NCBI GenBank assembly: GCA_963765875.1
Contig: CAVXYK010000001.1
Location: 153,864 to 217,863, forward strand
Reading direction: 5' to 3'
Source of the DNA: JAWKOK01 sp963765875
GTDB lineage: Bacteria; Chloroflexota; Anaerolineae; Caldilineales; Caldilineaceae
DNA length: 64,000 nt
This document shows positions 62,660-64,000 of this stretch, piece by piece (position 1 is the stretch's first letter; each line of letters begins with the position of its first letter). Below the pieces are notes generated by a model. The model worked only from the letters and a program-made list of their open reading frames with translations. It was not told where the DNA came from and ran no database searches. A program made the translations under genes and the position numbers.

Positions 62660-63436
62660 TCAATCACTCACCGTGTCAATCCGCTCAGGCACTGTGTAGA
62701 CGCGCAAGCTCCCGCGGCGAACATAGCCGATGACTGTGATATTCCAGGCCCGGGCCAGCACCAGGGCGCGGCTGGTGGGTGAGGTGCGCGAAGCTACGAT
62801 CTGCGCGCCCATCTTGGCCGCTTTGCCCACCATTTCGGAACTGATGCGTCCCGTTGTCAAGATGAGGCTGCCTGCCGGATCGATCTCCTGACGCATGGCG
62901 TGACCCCACAGTTTGTCGATGGTGTTGTGGCGCCCCACATCTTCGCTGATCAACAGCAGCTCTTCGGCTGTAGACAGGCCTGACGTATGCACACCGCGTG
63001 CGATGGGATAGAGCCGCTCGGCTGCACGCATGTCGAAGTAGCGGTCGATGATGGCCTGGCTGGTCAGGCAGAGGCCGTCGGGCAGGGGGCGGCGCACCTG
63101 CCGAAGATCGTCAAAAGTGACGCCGCCGCCACAACCTGTGGTGCGGATCGGGCTTCTGGTCGTTGGAATGTCGTGGTGTAGCCGGACGTCCACATCAGTG
63201 CCTGCGGGTGAAAGCGCCAGCGAGACAACGTCTTTCATGCCCTCGATAAACCCTTCGTTGCGGAGAAAGCCGAGAGCCAGCTCTTCTAGATCCACGGGCG
63301 AGCACATGAAGGTCGCCAGCTCTCGCCCGTTGACCTGAAGCGTGATGGTTGCCTCGTCGATCACTGCGCCGTCGACAGGGCGCAATGATCGGCCGTTGCT
63401 CACGAAATAGGTTGTGGGCAGATAGCCATCGGCCAT
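62660..63436 (-). CDS. fdhD: formate dehydrogenase accessory sulfurtransferase
   Basis: 258-residue FdhD family protein, which moves sulfur from a cysteine desulfurase to the Mo/W cofactor of FdhA and is needed for its activity. FMCSPVDLEELALGFL near residue 43, TTGCGGGVTFDDL near 100 (a single-Cys variant of the usual CxxC loop), ISEDVGRHNTIDKLWG near 163, LILTTGRISSEMVGKAA near 190 and VASRTSPTSRAL near 214 are all characteristic. It is the first gene of the cluster. The 200-nt gap to the nuoE-like gene holds nothing recognised. Confidence 0.92.
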   Translation of the reverse strand: MADGYLPTTYFVSNGRSLRPVDGAVIDEATITLQVNGRELATFMCSPVDLEELALGFLRNEGFIEGMKDVVSLALSPAGTDVDVRLHHDIPTTRSPIRTTGCGGGVTFDDLRQVRRPLPDGLCLTSQAIIDRYFDMRAAERLYPIARGVHTSGLSTAEELLLISEDVGRHNTIDKLWGHAMRQEIDPAGSLILTTGRISSEMVGKAAKMGAQIVASRTSPTSRALVLARAWNITVIGYVRRGSLRVYTVPERIDTVSD

Positions 63437-63539
63437 AGTTTTGCTTTCGGTTCAGGCGATAAGATGGTCGTTGAGCGGAATGTGATCATGATAGCACAGG
63501 GCGGCACCATGTCAACCAACGTGACGAGGCCGGCAGGGC

Positions 63540-64000
63540 CTATTCACGGGGGTACATGGACCAGACGCACGGATTCTCGAAGAAGCGGAATTCCATCTGC
63601 GGGAACGCCTCTGCCTGCATCTCAGTGAAGTGGGCCAACCCCGGTTTTCAGAAACCTCGTGGCTGGTCTCGATCATGGGGATGCCGCATTCCTGGGCGAA
63701 ACGGAAGCCGTAGTTGTCGGTCTCGCCGGCAATGAAGACGTCGCAGCCTTGGTCGATGAGCTGCTGCTGATAGCCGACGTTGACGAAGAGGCCCATGCCG
63801 CCCCAGGGCAGGCCCACTCGCTTGACGCGCCGGTCCATGTCCACAAAACCTTCGTCAGCGCCCGATACCCGCAGTCCGTCCATCTCCAGGGCCATCTGGA
63901 CGCGCCCGGCTAGCTCGCCTAGCGAGCACTCAGCGATCTCATAGACCTTGACGAACCCTTCATTGTGGACAGGCTCGCCCAGACCGAGTTGATCGGCGAA
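63540..64000 (-). CDS. Nif3-like dinuclear metal centre protein, partial at right edge, one frame break
   Basis: C-terminal part of a Nif3/YbgI-type protein (COG0327). The frame is open to base 64000 and contains LGELAGRVQMAL, VKRVGLPWGGMGLF, then CDVFIAGETDNYGFRFAQECG and IPMIETSHEVSEN; the GET and H-E positions correspond to metal-binding regions. The first frame then turns into unlikely text, while the next frame continues GLAHFTEMQAEAFPQMEFRF and ends at 63540. One C missing near 63642 in an ACCGGGG stretch explains the break. Members are hexameric with two metal ions per subunit and uncertain activity. It is upstream of fdhD and may belong to the same unit. Confidence 0.66.

Overview
The window looks like a chromosomal segment of an uncultured Chloroflexota bacterium, probably Anaerolineae/Caldilineae-like. 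This is an inference from content: Chloroflexota-style BTAD-cyclase-ATPase regulators, secreted FG-GAP proteins ending in an FLPLV motif, many two-component kinases, tight GTGA/ATGA gene overlaps, and many unrelated palindromic repeat families between genes. No rRNA, tRNA or CRISPR array was recognised.

Layout. 0-12.3 kb is mostly a minus-strand cell-surface glycan block: a GT4 and a GT2 glycosyltransferase, a PIG-V-like mannosyltransferase, a membrane-anchored lectin-like protein, a giant membrane protein and a polysaccharide pyruvyltransferase. One plus-strand PAS histidine kinase sits among them. 12.5-18.2 kb is a signalling block: a STAS protein and a receiver-PP2C phosphatase on plus, and an H-NOX gas sensor with two histidine kinases on minus. 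18.4-30.1 kb holds a large secreted protein, a flippase, a second STAS/anti-sigma pair, ManC, a UDP-glucose pyrophosphorylase, a PHP phosphoesterase and an O-antigen ligase-like polymerase. Together with the first block this resembles a Wzx/Wzy-type exopolysaccharide system bracketed by partner-switching regulators.

30.4-43 kb is mixed metabolism and regulation: a GNAT acetyltransferase, a GlpA/GlpB/DUF1667 redox operon, a 1554-residue BTAD/cyclase/ATPase/TPR regulator, an EamA transporter, an SCP2 protein and an MFS exporter. 43.2-45 kb is a stretch of gene remnants. 45-52.4 kb carries an ATPase-nuclease protein, a fucosidase, a DUF2891 protein, a large nested palindrome and a complete IS1182-like element with CTAG target duplications. 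52.5-56.4 kb has amino-sugar catabolism (nagB, nagA) and two 3-hydroxyisobutyrate dehydrogenase-like enzymes, interleaved with dispersed repeats.

56.4-63.5 kb is a formate dehydrogenase module on the minus strand, in transcription order fdhD, nuoE-like, nuoF-like, fdhA, mobA. The fdhA gene is read through an in-frame TGA at codon 376 and has a bacterial-type SECIS hairpin 12 nt later, so it is very probably a selenocysteine enzyme that ordinary gene calling would split in two. A Nif3-like gene runs off the right edge.

Data caveat. At least ten genes are interrupted by apparent single-base insertions or deletions, several in short homopolymers, while the protein sequence continues coherently in another frame. 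This fits residual assembly indels better than widespread decay, except in the 43-45 kb remnant area. Broken genes are therefore listed once across their full span, with the break position given.
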